Shown here one piece after another: positions 54,333 to 63,680 of a stretch of DNA of 64,000 bases. Origin of the DNA: Erysipelotrichales bacterium (GTDB lineage: Bacteria > Bacillota_I > Bacilli_A > Erysipelotrichales > Erysipelotrichaceae); NCBI GenBank assembly GCA_910575705.1, contig CAJTFG010000002.1, positions 248,001-312,000 of the forward strand. The letters are read 5' to 3'. A program made the translations under genes and the position numbers. Under the pieces are notes generated by a model. It saw only the letters and a list, made by a program, of their open reading frames with translations. It ran no database searches and was not told the origin of the DNA. Numbering within the stretch: the stretch's first letter is position 1; each line of letters starts with the position of its first letter.

Positions 54333-55271
54333 ATGTGGGAGTCTCTGTTTTCTTTCATTGAAAAATACGATATCATCACTCTTTATCGTCATGTATCCGC
54401 AGACAGTGATGCCATGGGGGCGCAGTTTGCCTTAAAGACATGGATACAAGATACATATCCTAACAAACAGGTATATGCACTGGGAAACAGTATCGGTTCT
54501 TGCCGGAAGTATTTTCCTTCGGTGGATACGGTCGATGATGAAACTGTCTCTCGTTCGCTTGCTGTTATTTTGGATACGGCAAATACATCGCGGATCGATG
54601 ATGAGCGTTGGCGGATCGCACAATACCGTATAAAGGTCGATCATCATATCTTTGTGGAGACCTATGCTGAGTTGGAGATCCTATGCGATGCGTGCGGAGC
54701 GACGTGTGAAATCCTTGCCCGGATGTTTGAAAAGCGGCAGGAGCGGTTATCAAAACGATGTGCGGGATATTTGTATAGCGGTATCATTGCGGATACCCTG
54801 CAGTTTTCCATTCCGGCTACAACACCACAGATGCTACGTACAGCGGCTTATCTTCTGCAGTTTGGCGTTGATGTCGCGCGCATCAATCGAGAAAATTTTT
54901 CAAAGAGCTTAGTGGAATTTCGCTATGAGAATTACCTAAGAAACCACGTGGTCGTCTTGAAGGATCAGCTGGCTTATTGTAAAATAACTAAAGAAGAATA
55001 TACGGCGTGCGGTTTAACGTTTGCGGAGGCAAAAGAAAAAGTTTACGTGTTAGGAAATGTCAATGAATTTGAAGTGTGGGCATTGTTTACCGAAGCTGAT
55101 GGAAATAATGGAGAACGCTTGTATAACGGCAGCTTGCGTTCTAAGAATAAGCAGATAACGAACATTGCCGTTGCGTATGGCGGCGGCGGCCATCGCTATG
55201 CCTGCGGTGTTAAAAACCTGCGTGAAGAAACAATCGATGTGCTACTGCACGATTTGCTTTCTCTTCTTTGA
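54333..55271 (+). CDS. nrnA: DHH-family nanoRNase/pAp phosphatase NrnA
   Basis: Degrades very short RNAs and dephosphorylates 3'-phosphoadenosine 5'-phosphate. The 312-residue protein has the DHH metal motifs H20-x3-D24-x-D26, ILDTANTSR, VDHH near residue 105, and the DHHA1 motif YGGGGHRYACG near 281. It begins one base after ackA stops and precedes dnaE, as ytqI does in Bacillus. Confidence 0.93.
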   Translation: MWESLFSFIEKYDIITLYRHVSADSDAMGAQFALKTWIQDTYPNKQVYALGNSIGSCRKYFPSVDTVDDETVSRSLAVILDTANTSRIDDERWRIAQYRIKVDHHIFVETYAELEILCDACGATCEILARMFEKRQERLSKRCAGYLYSGIIADTLQFSIPATTPQMLRTAAYLLQFGVDVARINRENFSKSLVEFRYENYLRNHVVVLKDQLAYCKITKEEYTACGLTFAEAKEKVYVLGNVNEFEVWALFTEADGNNGERLYNGSLRSKNKQITNIAVAYGGGGHRYACGVKNLREETIDVLLHDLLSLL

Positions 55272-55278
55272 TATATGG

Positions 55279-55302
55279 AAAAGAGCACATGCTCTTTTTT
55301 TA
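55279..55302 (+). terminator. Intrinsic terminator after nrnA
   Basis: AAAGAGC-ACAT-GCTCTTT with a run of T. Confidence 0.9.
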
Positions 55303-55386
55303 TAAATAAGAGCACAGTTTTGAAAATACGATATCCGGATACGTAAAATCCATGTAAATATGGTAAAATAATAATGAGGTGAGGTC

Positions 55387-58300
55387 ATGAGTGTTCATCT
55401 GCATGTTCGCAGCTGCTATACGCTTTTGCAAAGCACGCTGACTGTCGATAAAATTGTAGCTCTCGCAAAGACGCAGGGATATACTTCCGTAGCTTTGACG
55501 GATTTTCAGGTCATGCATGGCGCCATGGCTTTTTTCCATGCTTGTAAAAAAGAGGGCATACGGCCTATCTTCGGTATGGAAGTAGAAATTGTCGAGGAGG
55601 ATACGTATCGCTTTATTCTCCTTGCTATGGATGATGTAGGATTTCAGAGCCTTTTACGGTTGTCTACGATGCTGAACATAGAGGAAAAGAAAATCACACT
55701 GGATGATATACACAGAGCGAAGGAGCATCTTATCGTAATGACGAGCGGAGAAGGAAGCACGCTGGAAACACATCTGATCAATGAACAGATGGATCTCTGT
55801 GAACGATATCTGCAAAGATGTAAGCAGCTGTTTCGCCATTTTTACGTATCTGTCGCGTTGAATGACAGCGGATTGATGAAGTTAAAAAACCAATTGCTGA
55901 AGAAGGTATGTACCGAATGTTTGATTTCGACTGCTGCATTGTCACGCGTTTATTTTGCACGCGAAGAAGATGAAGAGAGCTATAAGACGCTGTGTGCGAT
56001 CGATCAGGGCGTTTCTTTACAAGATAAGACATTGAATTACAGCCCGCATCGTTTTTTTAGAACGCAGGAAGAGATGGCAGCATTGTATGATAAAGAAGAT
56101 CTTGAAGCGACAAAGAAGATTGCGTCCATGTGCAATGTTATGATGGAATTTGAAAAAGTAAAGTTGCCGTCTTTTAAGAATAAAGCGCATACGGACAGTG
56201 AAACGTATTTGCGCGGACTCAGCTATAAGGGGTTGCAGAAACGCATGCATTATCAGAAAATCCCTGAGGTATATATGGAGCGTTTGCGTTATGAATTGGA
56301 TGTCATTACGCAGATGGACTATGCGGACTATTTTTTGATCGTCTGGGATTTTATCCGTTATTCAAGATCACAGCACATTTACGTTGGTCCGGGACGAGGA
56401 AGTGCGGCCGGCTCTTTGGTATCGTATTGTCTTGGTATCACACATGTCGATCCTATCGAATATGACCTTTTATTTGAGCGTTTTCTGAATCCGGAACGTA
56501 TATCTATGCCCGATATCGATACGGATTTTCCCGATAACCGCCGTGATGAAGTCATTGACTATGTACGTAATCTGTATGGGAATAAACGTGTTTCTCATAT
56601 CATCACGTTTAATACGCTCGCTACCAAGCAAGTATTGCGCGATGTGGGGAAGACGATGATGATCAATCCACGGCAGATCGATATGCTATGCAGAATGGTG
56701 CCGAATTTTCCAAAGGTCACATTGCAGTACGCATATGATAATGCTCCTAATTTCAAACAGATGATCAATTCCTCTTTACAGCTTCAGAAGCTTTATCAGA
56801 CAGCTTTGAAGCTGGAGGGATTGCCGCGCCACGCTTCCCAGCATGCCGGCGGCATCGTTTTCTGTGATCGCGATATCAGTGATGTCTGCCCATTGACAGA
56901 GTTAGACGAAGGTGTTTATGCGACGCAGTACACGATGGAGTATTTAGAAGAACTTGGTCTTATCAAAATGGATCTCCTCGGTCTCAGAAATCTGACGATT
57001 ATCGATGATGTCGTGCATGCGATCAATGCCGATCGCCCTTTGGATCATAAGCTCGATATCATGCGTATACCGCTTCAGGATGCTAAGACTTATGAATTGA
57101 TTCGGGCAGTGGATACCGTAGGAATCTTTCAGCTGGAGAGCGAGGGTATGAAGAATTTGATCCGTAAGATCAAGCCGGTGAATTTTGAAGATATCGTCAC
57201 TACGATCGCTTTGTTTCGTCCGGGACCGATGGAAAATATTCCAGAGTATTTACGGCGAAGGGAACATCCGGAGACCATCGATTACATCCACCCTGATTTT
57301 GAGAAGATATTAAAAAATACATATGGTATTATGATCTATCAGGAACAGATCATGCAGATTGCACAGAAGATGGCCGGATTTTCATTAGCCAAGGCGGATA
57401 ATCTGCGTAAAGCCATCAGCAAGAAACACGAGTACGAACTGGTGCCTTTAAAGCAGGATTTCATAGAAGGCGCTGTACGCAAGGGATATGAAAAAAAACT
57501 GGCAGAACACGTATACGATCTGATCATGAAGTTTGCCAACTACGGTTTTAATCGCTCTCATTCGGTTGCCTATGGTATGGTAGCGTATCAGCTCGCTTAT
57601 TTGAAAGCCAATGCACCGTTGTATTTTTTTCGCTCGCTTTTAAACAGCGTTATCGGTTCCGAAACGAAAACGAGTGAATATGTGTTTGAGGCAAAGAAAC
57701 GTCAGATTTCGATTTTGCCGCCGTCTGTTCAGCATTCTACCCAAGAGTATACAATTGAAAAAGAAGCTTTGCGTCTTCCTTTGACGGGGATCAAGAACAT
57801 CGGCTCTAATGTGTGCGGAACGCTTTTAGAAGAACGTGCAAAGCAATTGTTTTCTGATTATTTTGATTTCGTTGCTCGCGTAAGTTATCATGGGATTGGC
57901 AAAAAGACGATAGAAACACTGATCGATGCTGGTGCGATGGATGTGTTTGGCATGGGAAGGGCCAGCATGAATGCGACGCTGGATTCCGCACTTACGTATG
58001 CAAATATCATAAAGATCGATTATGAGGATCAGATCACGCTGGATTTTAATCTGGCAAGCAAACCAGTCCCCGTCATCGTACGGGAGGATCGCTTGGAACA
58101 AAGCGAACGGGAAAAGGAATTGATCGGTTTCTATTTGTCGAATCATCCGATCAGCGATATGCGAAATAAGATCGATCCCGGTTTATCCGCGCTCATCGAA
58201 CTGCGGCAAAAGACAGGTTTCGTACGCTTTTTATGCCAGATAGAGCGTACGCGGCAGCATCGTACGAAAAACGGCGATCTCATGATGTTTGTCGTTGTGA

Positions 58301-58467
58301 ACGATGAGACCGGAAAATTTGATTTGGTATGCATGCCGAACATCTATCAGCAGTATCAAGGGATACTTATGAAAGGGAACTATCTACTTGTCGAAGGGAA
58401 GATCGATAAGGAAAATTCCTGTCTTGCAAGGAAACTGACAAAAATAGAAACGCATGCGAATATGTAA
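55387..58467 (+). CDS. dnaE: DNA polymerase III alpha subunit DnaE
   Basis: C-family polymerase that extends primers, especially on the lagging strand, alongside PolC. TGAGGTGAGG precedes the start; 1026 residues, slightly short. The PHP domain is degenerate: HLHVRS for HxHxHS and LTDFQ for LTDHG. The polymerase site is intact with GPGRGSAAGSLVSY and PDIDTDFPDNRRDEV (D378, D380), followed by FARPGPME-like FRPGPMENIPEY, NYGFNRSHSVAYG, helix-hairpin-helix and a C-terminal OB fold. Confidence 0.97.
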   Translation: MSVHLHVRSCYTLLQSTLTVDKIVALAKTQGYTSVALTDFQVMHGAMAFFHACKKEGIRPIFGMEVEIVEEDTYRFILLAMDDVGFQSLLRLSTMLNIEEKKITLDDIHRAKEHLIVMTSGEGSTLETHLINEQMDLCERYLQRCKQLFRHFYVSVALNDSGLMKLKNQLLKKVCTECLISTAALSRVYFAREEDEESYKTLCAIDQGVSLQDKTLNYSPHRFFRTQEEMAALYDKEDLEATKKIASMCNVMMEFEKVKLPSFKNKAHTDSETYLRGLSYKGLQKRMHYQKIPEVYMERLRYELDVITQMDYADYFLIVWDFIRYSRSQHIYVGPGRGSAAGSLVSYCLGITHVDPIEYDLLFERFLNPERISMPDIDTDFPDNRRDEVIDYVRNLYGNKRVSHIITFNTLATKQVLRDVGKTMMINPRQIDMLCRMVPNFPKVTLQYAYDNAPNFKQMINSSLQLQKLYQTALKLEGLPRHASQHAGGIVFCDRDISDVCPLTELDEGVYATQYTMEYLEELGLIKMDLLGLRNLTIIDDVVHAINADRPLDHKLDIMRIPLQDAKTYELIRAVDTVGIFQLESEGMKNLIRKIKPVNFEDIVTTIALFRPGPMENIPEYLRRREHPETIDYIHPDFEKILKNTYGIMIYQEQIMQIAQKMAGFSLAKADNLRKAISKKHEYELVPLKQDFIEGAVRKGYEKKLAEHVYDLIMKFANYGFNRSHSVAYGMVAYQLAYLKANAPLYFFRSLLNSVIGSETKTSEYVFEAKKRQISILPPSVQHSTQEYTIEKEALRLPLTGIKNIGSNVCGTLLEERAKQLFSDYFDFVARVSYHGIGKKTIETLIDAGAMDVFGMGRASMNATLDSALTYANIIKIDYEDQITLDFNLASKPVPVIVREDRLEQSEREKELIGFYLSNHPISDMRNKIDPGLSALIELRQKTGFVRFLCQIERTRQHRTKNGDLMMFVVVNDETGKFDLVCMPNIYQQYQGILMKGNYLLVEGKIDKENSCLARKLTKIETHANM

Positions 58468-58491
58468 AGTCCGACAAGGGAGGATTACACA

Positions 58492-58520
58492 TTGACATGC
58501 TTTTCCAGTTGTGGTAATAT
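58492..58520 (+). promoter_or_regulatory. Promoter of the rplU-prp-rpmA operon
   Basis: TTGACA (58492-58497), 17 bases, TAATAT (58515-58520). Confidence 0.82.
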
Positions 58521-58526
58521 AACCAT

Positions 58527-58620
58527 GTTGTATGTCCTTTGGGCTTGCAACCGCACATATAAGGTTATATAAGAGTGGATATCCATCACCTTATGATGGC
58601 GAGTCTGAAGATTATTTAAA
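58527..58620 (+). promoter_or_regulatory. rplU leader, candidate L21 leader element
   Basis: A leader of about 100 bases contains the hairpin CCATCA-CCTTA-TGATGG (58583-58599) and conserved-looking blocks (GGGCTTGCAACCGCACATA near 58540). An L21 leader is described before rplU in Bacillus; the match is by place and hairpin only. Confidence 0.5.
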
Positions 58621-58633
58621 GGAGGTGCGATTC

Positions 58634-58945
58634 ATGTACGCAATTATTGAAACTGGTGGAAAACAGGTTTATGTGGAGGCTGGTTCTACTATCTTCGTTG
58701 AAAAGTTAGATGTTAATGAAGGGGATACGGTTGTATTCGACAAGGTCGTTGTATATTCCAACCGTACGACTCGTGTAGGAACTCCATATGTAAAAGGTAT
58801 CAAAGTCAATGCGAAGGTTGAAAAACATGGCAAAGGCAAAAAGATCATCGTTTACAAGTACAAGGCAAAAAAGGGAAGTTCTCATCGTAAGCAGGGACAC
58901 CGTCAGCCTTATACGAAACTGACTATTGAATCTATTGAGGCATAA
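58634..58945 (+). CDS. rplU: 50S ribosomal protein L21
   Basis: The 103-residue protein begins [17 protein letters not shown], the L21 opening, and ends [23 protein letters not shown]. The start is fixed by AAAGGAGGTG; the longer upstream frame is leader. First gene of the L21-Prp-L27 operon. Confidence 0.98.
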   Translation: MYAIIETGGKQVYVEAGSTIFVEKLDVNEGDTVVFDKVVVYSNRTTRVGTPYVKGIKVNAKVEKHGKGKKIIVYKYKAKKGSSHRKQGHRQPYTKLTIESIEA

Positions 58946-58948
58946 GGA

Positions 58949-59263
58949 ATGATTCGAATATGTGTAAAGCAAAGAGATGATCATATTCATGAATTGGATA
59001 TTCATGGTCATGCTGGATCCGCTGAAAAAGGGCAGGATCTCGTATGTGCAGGAGTGAGTTCGATTGCTGTGGGTATGATGAATGCTTTAGACAGGATCAA
59101 GCCATCCGCATGTGATATGCAGATGGAAAAAGCGCATATAAATATTCAGGTGATATTGCTGGATGATGATGTACAGCTGCTTTTGCAGGCGATGCTGGCG
59201 CAGCTGGAAACCATGCGGATCACCTATTATAAGTATATTCAAATCAGCTATCAGGAGGTGTGA
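58949..59263 (+). CDS. prp: Ribosomal-processing cysteine protease Prp
   Basis: Cleaves the N-terminal extension from L27 before ribosome assembly. The 104-residue protein has catalytic H21 and C33 in [20 protein letters not shown], with the expected 12-residue spacing. It lies between rplU and rpmA, its substrate gene, which carries the matching cleavage sequence. Confidence 0.96.
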   Translation: MIRICVKQRDDHIHELDIHGHAGSAEKGQDLVCAGVSSIAVGMMNALDRIKPSACDMQMEKAHINIQVILLDDDVQLLLQAMLAQLETMRITYYKYIQISYQEV

Positions 59264-59265
59264 TT

Positions 59266-59550
59266 ATGAAATTTGTATTAGACATTCAGCTGTTTGCATC
59301 AAAAAAGGGAGTTGGTTCTACAAAGAACGGACGTGATTCTGAATCAAAACGCCTTGGCGCAAAATTGGCTGACGGACAATTCGCTCATGCAGGTTCCATT
59401 ATTTACCGTCAACGTGGTACGAAGATCCATCCGGGCACAAATGTAGGCCGTGGTGGAGATGATACGCTGTTCGCTACTGTGAACGGTATTGTAAAATACG
59501 AGCGTTTAGGTAAAGACAGAAAAAAAGTTTCTGTATATCCACAGGCATAG
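59266..59550 (+). CDS. rpmA: 50S ribosomal protein L27 with cleavable N-terminal extension
   Basis: The 94-residue product starts [11 protein letters not shown] before [14 protein letters not shown]. The QLFA/S junction after residue 11 fits the Prp recognition sequence, so mature L27 should begin at S12 near the peptidyl-transferase centre. The start ATG follows AGGAGGTG. The L27 core ([27 protein letters not shown]) is standard. Confidence 0.97.
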   Translation: MKFVLDIQLFASKKGVGSTKNGRDSESKRLGAKLADGQFAHAGSIIYRQRGTKIHPGTNVGRGGDDTLFATVNGIVKYERLGKDRKKVSVYPQA

Positions 59551-59551
59551 A

Positions 59552-59579
59552 AGAATCCCCGTCAGGGGATTCTATTTTT
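59552..59579 (+). terminator. Intrinsic terminator after rpmA
   Basis: AGAATCCCC-GTCA-GGGGATTCT, perfect 9-bp stem, then A and five T. Confidence 0.92.
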
Positions 59580-59598
59580 ATGAAGAGGTGATGTTGAG

Positions 59599-60882
59599 AT
59601 GTTTGTTGATCGTGTAAAGATACATGTGAAAGCGGGAAAAGGCGGCGATGGCATCGTTGCTTTTCGGCATGAAAAATACGTGGCATACGGCGGCCCCAGC
59701 GGCGGTGACGGCGGTAATGGCGGCGATATCGTCTTTGAAGTTGATGAAGGAAAAAGCACATTGCTGGATCTGCGCTATCATAAAAGGATCGCTGCCGAAA
59801 ACGGTGTAAATGGAAAGACCAAAAAAATGGCGGGAGCCGCTGCCAAAGAAGTTGTTGTAAAGGTTCCGCAAGGAACGATCATAAAGGATGCGCAGACAGA
59901 GCGGATCCTCGCCGATCTGACACGTCATGGACAACGGGCAGTCATTGCCAGGGGCGGTAAGGGAGGCCGTGGGAATTTTCACTTCCGCTCCAGTAAAAAT
60001 ACGGCGCCTCAATACAGTGAATTGGGAGAACCTGGAGAAGAAAAGGACATTTTAGTAGAATTAAAACTATTGGCAGATGTGGGATTGGTAGGTTATCCAA
60101 GCGTTGGAAAATCGACATTGCTCTCCGTTGTTTCTAAGGCAAAACCGGAGATTGCCGATTACCATTTTACGACGATCACACCGAATCTCGGCATGGTGCA
60201 AGTTCCGGATGGGAGAAGCTTTGTAATGGCTGATCTGCCGGGGCTGATCAAAGGGGCAAGCGAAGGAAAAGGTCTGGGGCATCAGTTTCTTCGTCATATT
60301 GAGCGATGTCGAGTAATCCTGCATGTTGTCGATATGGGTAGCCATGATGGACGAGATCCTTTGGAAGATTACCGTATCATCAACGAAGAATTGGCAAATT
60401 ATGAATATCGTCTGACGGAGCGTCCGCAGATCGTAGTTGCCAATAAGATGGATATTGAGGGGGCTGAAGAAAATTTAAAACGCTTTAAAGATGCGTATCC
60501 AGATGCGGATGTGTATGAGACGACGGCGATTATCGCCGAAGGTTTGGATCCGGTTTTGTATAAGGCCGCGGATTTGTTGGAAGTTACACCGCAGTTTCCT
60601 ATTTATAGTGAAGATGAGGAACTATCGGAAGGTGTGCTTTATAAATTTGAAGAAGAAAAGCCGGCCTTTCATGTTCATAATATGGGAAACGGCATGTGGA
60701 AGCTGACGGGAGAAGAACTGGAACGTGTTTTTAAAACGAGTAAGATGAATAATGAGGAAGACTTCATACGTTTCTCACGAAAGATGCGGATGATGAAGGT
60801 TGACGAAGCGTTGCGTGACGCGGGTTGTCAGAATGGCGATACCGTTTGTATTTGTAATATCGAATTTGAATTTATAGAATAG
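59599..60882 (+). CDS. obgE: GTPase ObgE/CgtA
   Basis: Essential GTPase for 50S assembly and stress signalling. AGAGGTGA precedes the start; 427 residues. The glycine-rich Obg fold (about 1-158: GGDGIVAFRHEK, GGPSGGDGGNGG), the G domain with GYPSVGKST (about 165-173), DLPGLIKGA and NKMD, and a C-terminal OCT domain (KLTGEELERVFK) are all present. Confidence 0.98.
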   Translation: MFVDRVKIHVKAGKGGDGIVAFRHEKYVAYGGPSGGDGGNGGDIVFEVDEGKSTLLDLRYHKRIAAENGVNGKTKKMAGAAAKEVVVKVPQGTIIKDAQTERILADLTRHGQRAVIARGGKGGRGNFHFRSSKNTAPQYSELGEPGEEKDILVELKLLADVGLVGYPSVGKSTLLSVVSKAKPEIADYHFTTITPNLGMVQVPDGRSFVMADLPGLIKGASEGKGLGHQFLRHIERCRVILHVVDMGSHDGRDPLEDYRIINEELANYEYRLTERPQIVVANKMDIEGAEENLKRFKDAYPDADVYETTAIIAEGLDPVLYKAADLLEVTPQFPIYSEDEELSEGVLYKFEEEKPAFHVHNMGNGMWKLTGEELERVFKTSKMNNEEDFIRFSRKMRMMKVDEALRDAGCQNGDTVCICNIEFEFIE

Positions 60883-60968
60883 AGCATGGCGCTTTATTCT
60901 TTTTTTTAAGCAGAAGTATGGTTTTTTTCGCATGCCGTCTGTTATCATATAATCATGAGGTGATGTAT

Positions 60969-61724
60969 ATGAAACTGGTATCTTGGAATGTAAACGGTAT
61001 AAGGGCGTGTGTGCAGAAGGGCTTTTATGACTTTTTTCAAGCGATCGATGCGGATGTTTTTTGCATACAGGAATCAAAGATGCAGCCGGGGCAGGCGGAT
61101 ATCAAGGCAGATGGATATCATATGTATATGAACAGCGCAGTGCGTAAAGGATACAGCGGAACGATGCTGTTTACCAAACAGCTGCCTTTGGATATAACAT
61201 ATGGTATCGGAATAGAGGAGCATGATCAGGAAGGAAGGGTAATCACAGCCGATTACGATTCGTTTTATGTAGTCAACGTATATACGCCAAATTCCAAAGA
61301 GGGATTGCTGCGGCTGGATTATCGCATGCGATGGGAAGATGCATTTCGGGAATATCTTCGATGCTTGGATGCAAAAAAACCGGTAATCGTGTGCGGTGAT
61401 ATGAATGTCGCTCATCAGGAGATCGATTTAAAAAATCCGAAAACCAATCGCCGAAGTGCGGGATTTACGGATGAAGAACGAGGAAAGATGAGCATATTGC
61501 TGGAAGCGGGATTTACGGACACATTTCGGTTTTTACATCCTCAGCAAAGGGATGTATATTCTTGGTGGAGCTATCGGTTTCGGGCAAGAGAAAAAAATGC
61601 CGGATGGAGAATCGATTATTTCTTGATCAGCGAGCGATGGAAGGATCGCATCACAGCTGCCTCCATTCACACTGATATATACGGAAGTGATCATTGTCCT
61701 GTCTCTTTGGATCTTGCTATATGA
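60969..61724 (+). CDS. xth: Exodeoxyribonuclease III / AP endonuclease
   Basis: Cuts DNA at abasic sites and trims 3' blocks in base excision repair. The start ATG lies eight bases from GAGG; 251 residues. Motifs of the Xth family: WNVNGIRA, CIQESKMQ with metal ligand E35, VNVYTPNS, CGDMNVAH, WRIDYFLIS and GSDHCPVSLD. Confidence 0.97.
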   Translation: MKLVSWNVNGIRACVQKGFYDFFQAIDADVFCIQESKMQPGQADIKADGYHMYMNSAVRKGYSGTMLFTKQLPLDITYGIGIEEHDQEGRVITADYDSFYVVNVYTPNSKEGLLRLDYRMRWEDAFREYLRCLDAKKPVIVCGDMNVAHQEIDLKNPKTNRRSAGFTDEERGKMSILLEAGFTDTFRFLHPQQRDVYSWWSYRFRAREKNAGWRIDYFLISERWKDRITAASIHTDIYGSDHCPVSLDLAI

Positions 61725-61738
61725 TATACCGTTAATGA

Positions 61739-61764
61739 AAAAACATCTTTTGTAAGATGTTTTT
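61739..61764. terminator. Bidirectional terminator between xth and the zinc-ribbon gene
   Basis: AAAAACATCTT-TTGT-AAGATGTTTTT, 11-bp stem with A/T flanks serving both convergent genes; it overlaps the stop codon of the minus-strand gene. Confidence 0.88.
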
Positions 61765-61975
61765 AATTGGTCAAGAAATCAAGGATGTTCCATCCGTCGG
61801 AAGTCGCGGATTTATACAATTCCGTATAACCGCAGCGAGCACAGCTGATTGTTATGAATTTTTTATTTTGGACGTCGAATATCTTGGAAAAATTACCGCC
61901 GGTAGCTTGAAACTGATCGCTGACATATTGCGTATAACCGCACTTTTCACATACAAATTGTTTTTTTTCTTCCAT
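61763..61975 (-). CDS. Small zinc-ribbon protein
   Basis: The 70-residue protein has two CxxC knuckles, C9-E-K-C12-G-Y and C45-A-R-C48-G-Y, separated by a short basic hairpin, and ends in YKSATSDGWNILDFLTN. It resembles the predicted nucleic-acid-binding zinc ribbons of the DUF2082 kind; function unknown. AAAGGAGG precedes the start. Confidence 0.85.
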   Translation of the reverse strand: MEEKKQFVCEKCGYTQYVSDQFQATGGNFSKIFDVQNKKFITISCARCGYTELYKSATSDGWNILDFLTN

Positions 61976-62086
61976 ATAAGCCTCCTTTATATATTTATTA
62001 TATCATTTTTTTAAAATTACAAATAGTTATATATTCTTTTGCTATGTTTCATTTTCTTAATTTGTTATAATAGAAAAGGTGATAAT

Positions 62087-62668
62087 ATGATAGCATTTGT
62101 CAGAGGAACGGTGTGCAGTATAACGAAGGACACCGTAATTGTCGATAATCATGGAATTGGATATCTCGTCTATGTAAGCGATCCTACAAAGATTGCGTTA
62201 AATAGGGAAGTAACTTTGTATACATATCAGCATGTGCGGGAGGATGCCATTCTTTTGTTTGGCTTTTTAAGTATGGAGGAGCACGATGTATTTTTACAGC
62301 TGATATCGGTTAAGGGAGTAGGGCCGAAGACAGCCTTGACGATGCTCGGGGTATGTCCGGTCAAAGAAATGATCTCTGCGATCGAAAATAATGATGTTGC
62401 GGCTTTGAAAAAGCTGCCGGGAATCGGCGCGAAGACAGCGCAGCAGATCGTTTTGGATCTGCGCGGTAAACTCGTAGAAGAAGAACAGGAAGATGTACAG
62501 CCGCAAAATAGTGCGCAGCGTGATGCTGTGGATGCACTGAAAGCATTGGGATATAAACAGTCTGAGATCAACAGCATCAAGAAGGAATGGAAGAGCGATG
62601 AAACGAAAAGTGTTGACGAATATATTCGCCAGGCACTTGTTTTGTTAGCGAAACGAAAGGGAGTTTAA
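62087..62668 (+). CDS. ruvA: Holliday junction branch-migration protein RuvA
   Basis: Tetramer that binds the four-way junction and recruits RuvB. The start ATG follows AAAAGGTG; 193 residues. OB-fold N-terminus ([18 protein letters not shown]), two helix-hairpin-helix motifs ([18 protein letters not shown]) and a C-terminal RuvB-binding domain ([13 protein letters not shown]). Confidence 0.98.
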   Translation: MIAFVRGTVCSITKDTVIVDNHGIGYLVYVSDPTKIALNREVTLYTYQHVREDAILLFGFLSMEEHDVFLQLISVKGVGPKTALTMLGVCPVKEMISAIENNDVAALKKLPGIGAKTAQQIVLDLRGKLVEEEQEDVQPQNSAQRDAVDALKALGYKQSEINSIKKEWKSDETKSVDEYIRQALVLLAKRKGV

Positions 62669-62669
62669 G

Positions 62670-63680
62670 ATGGAAGAGCGAATTTTATCACAGGAAGAGC
62701 AGCTTTCGGATGATGATATAAATCTGCGTCCGCAGCGCTTGGAAGAATACATCGGACAGCATCAGCTGAAAGAGAATCTTCATATTTTTATGGAAGCCGC
62801 AAAGCAGCGTGAAGAGGCGTTGGATCATGTATTGCTGTATGGGCCTCCGGGACTTGGAAAGACGACGCTTTCCTATATCATCGCAAATGAAATGGGAGGA
62901 CAGATCAAGATCACAAGCGGTCCTTCCATTGAAAAAAGCGGTGATCTCGCGGCTGTGTTATCAACGCTGCAGGCAGGGGATGTGTTGTTTATCGATGAGA
63001 TACATCGCCTTCCCAAGCAAGTGGAAGAGATCTTATATCCGGCGATGGAGGACTATTGCATCGATATCGTTGTGGGAAAGGATGCGAGTGTGCGTTCCAT
63101 CCGTCTGGATCTGCCGCCGTTTACCCTTGTAGGCGCTACGACACGTGCTGGCGATTTGACCGCTCCTTTACGCGATCGTTTCGGTATCGTTTCCCAGTTG
63201 GAATTCTATGACTTAGAAGAGCTTTCTGCCATCGTTCGCCGCACATCGCATGTATTGGATGTGGAGATCGATGAAGATGCCGTTATCGAAATCGCAAGAA
63301 GAAGCAGAGGGACTCCGCGTATTGCGAATCGTCTGTTTCGCCGCGTCCGCGATTTTGCTCAAGTTATGAATGACGGCCGTATTTCTAAGGAGATCGCACA
63401 GATGGCGCTGGATCGTCTCAAAGTGGATCATCTGGGCTTAGATGCCGTCGATCACAAGTATCTGAAGGGTATCATCGAGCGTTTTAAAGGCGGCCCTGTA
63501 GGGTTAGAGGCGCTTGCCAGCAGCATCGGGGAAGAATCTATGACATTGGAAGATGTTTACGAACCGTATTTGCTGCAGATCGGTTTTATCAATCGTACGC
63601 CGCGCGGCCGTATGGTTACGGAAAAAGCCTATTCTCACCTCGGTTATGTGTTGGAAGAAGGACTTTTCCGCTGTGATTAG
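62670..63680 (+). CDS. ruvB: Holliday junction branch-migration ATPase RuvB
   Basis: Hexameric AAA+ motor driving branch migration. The 336-residue protein has Walker [10 protein letters not shown] (58-66), [26 protein letters not shown] with the arginine finger region, and a C-terminal winged helix ending in [16 protein letters not shown]. It starts one base after ruvA; its stop overlaps the stop of the convergent gene by two bases. Confidence 0.98.
   Translation: MEERILSQEEQLSDDDINLRPQRLEEYIGQHQLKENLHIFMEAAKQREEALDHVLLYGPPGLGKTTLSYIIANEMGGQIKITSGPSIEKSGDLAAVLSTLQAGDVLFIDEIHRLPKQVEEILYPAMEDYCIDIVVGKDASVRSIRLDLPPFTLVGATTRAGDLTAPLRDRFGIVSQLEFYDLEELSAIVRRTSHVLDVEIDEDAVIEIARRSRGTPRIANRLFRRVRDFAQVMNDGRISKEIAQMALDRLKVDHLGLDAVDHKYLKGIIERFKGGPVGLEALASSIGEESMTLEDVYEPYLLQIGFINRTPRGRMVTEKAYSHLGYVLEEGLFRCD

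Noticed and set aside
60883-60912. Possible terminator after obgE
   Set aside because: There is a T run but no stem beyond three or four pairs.
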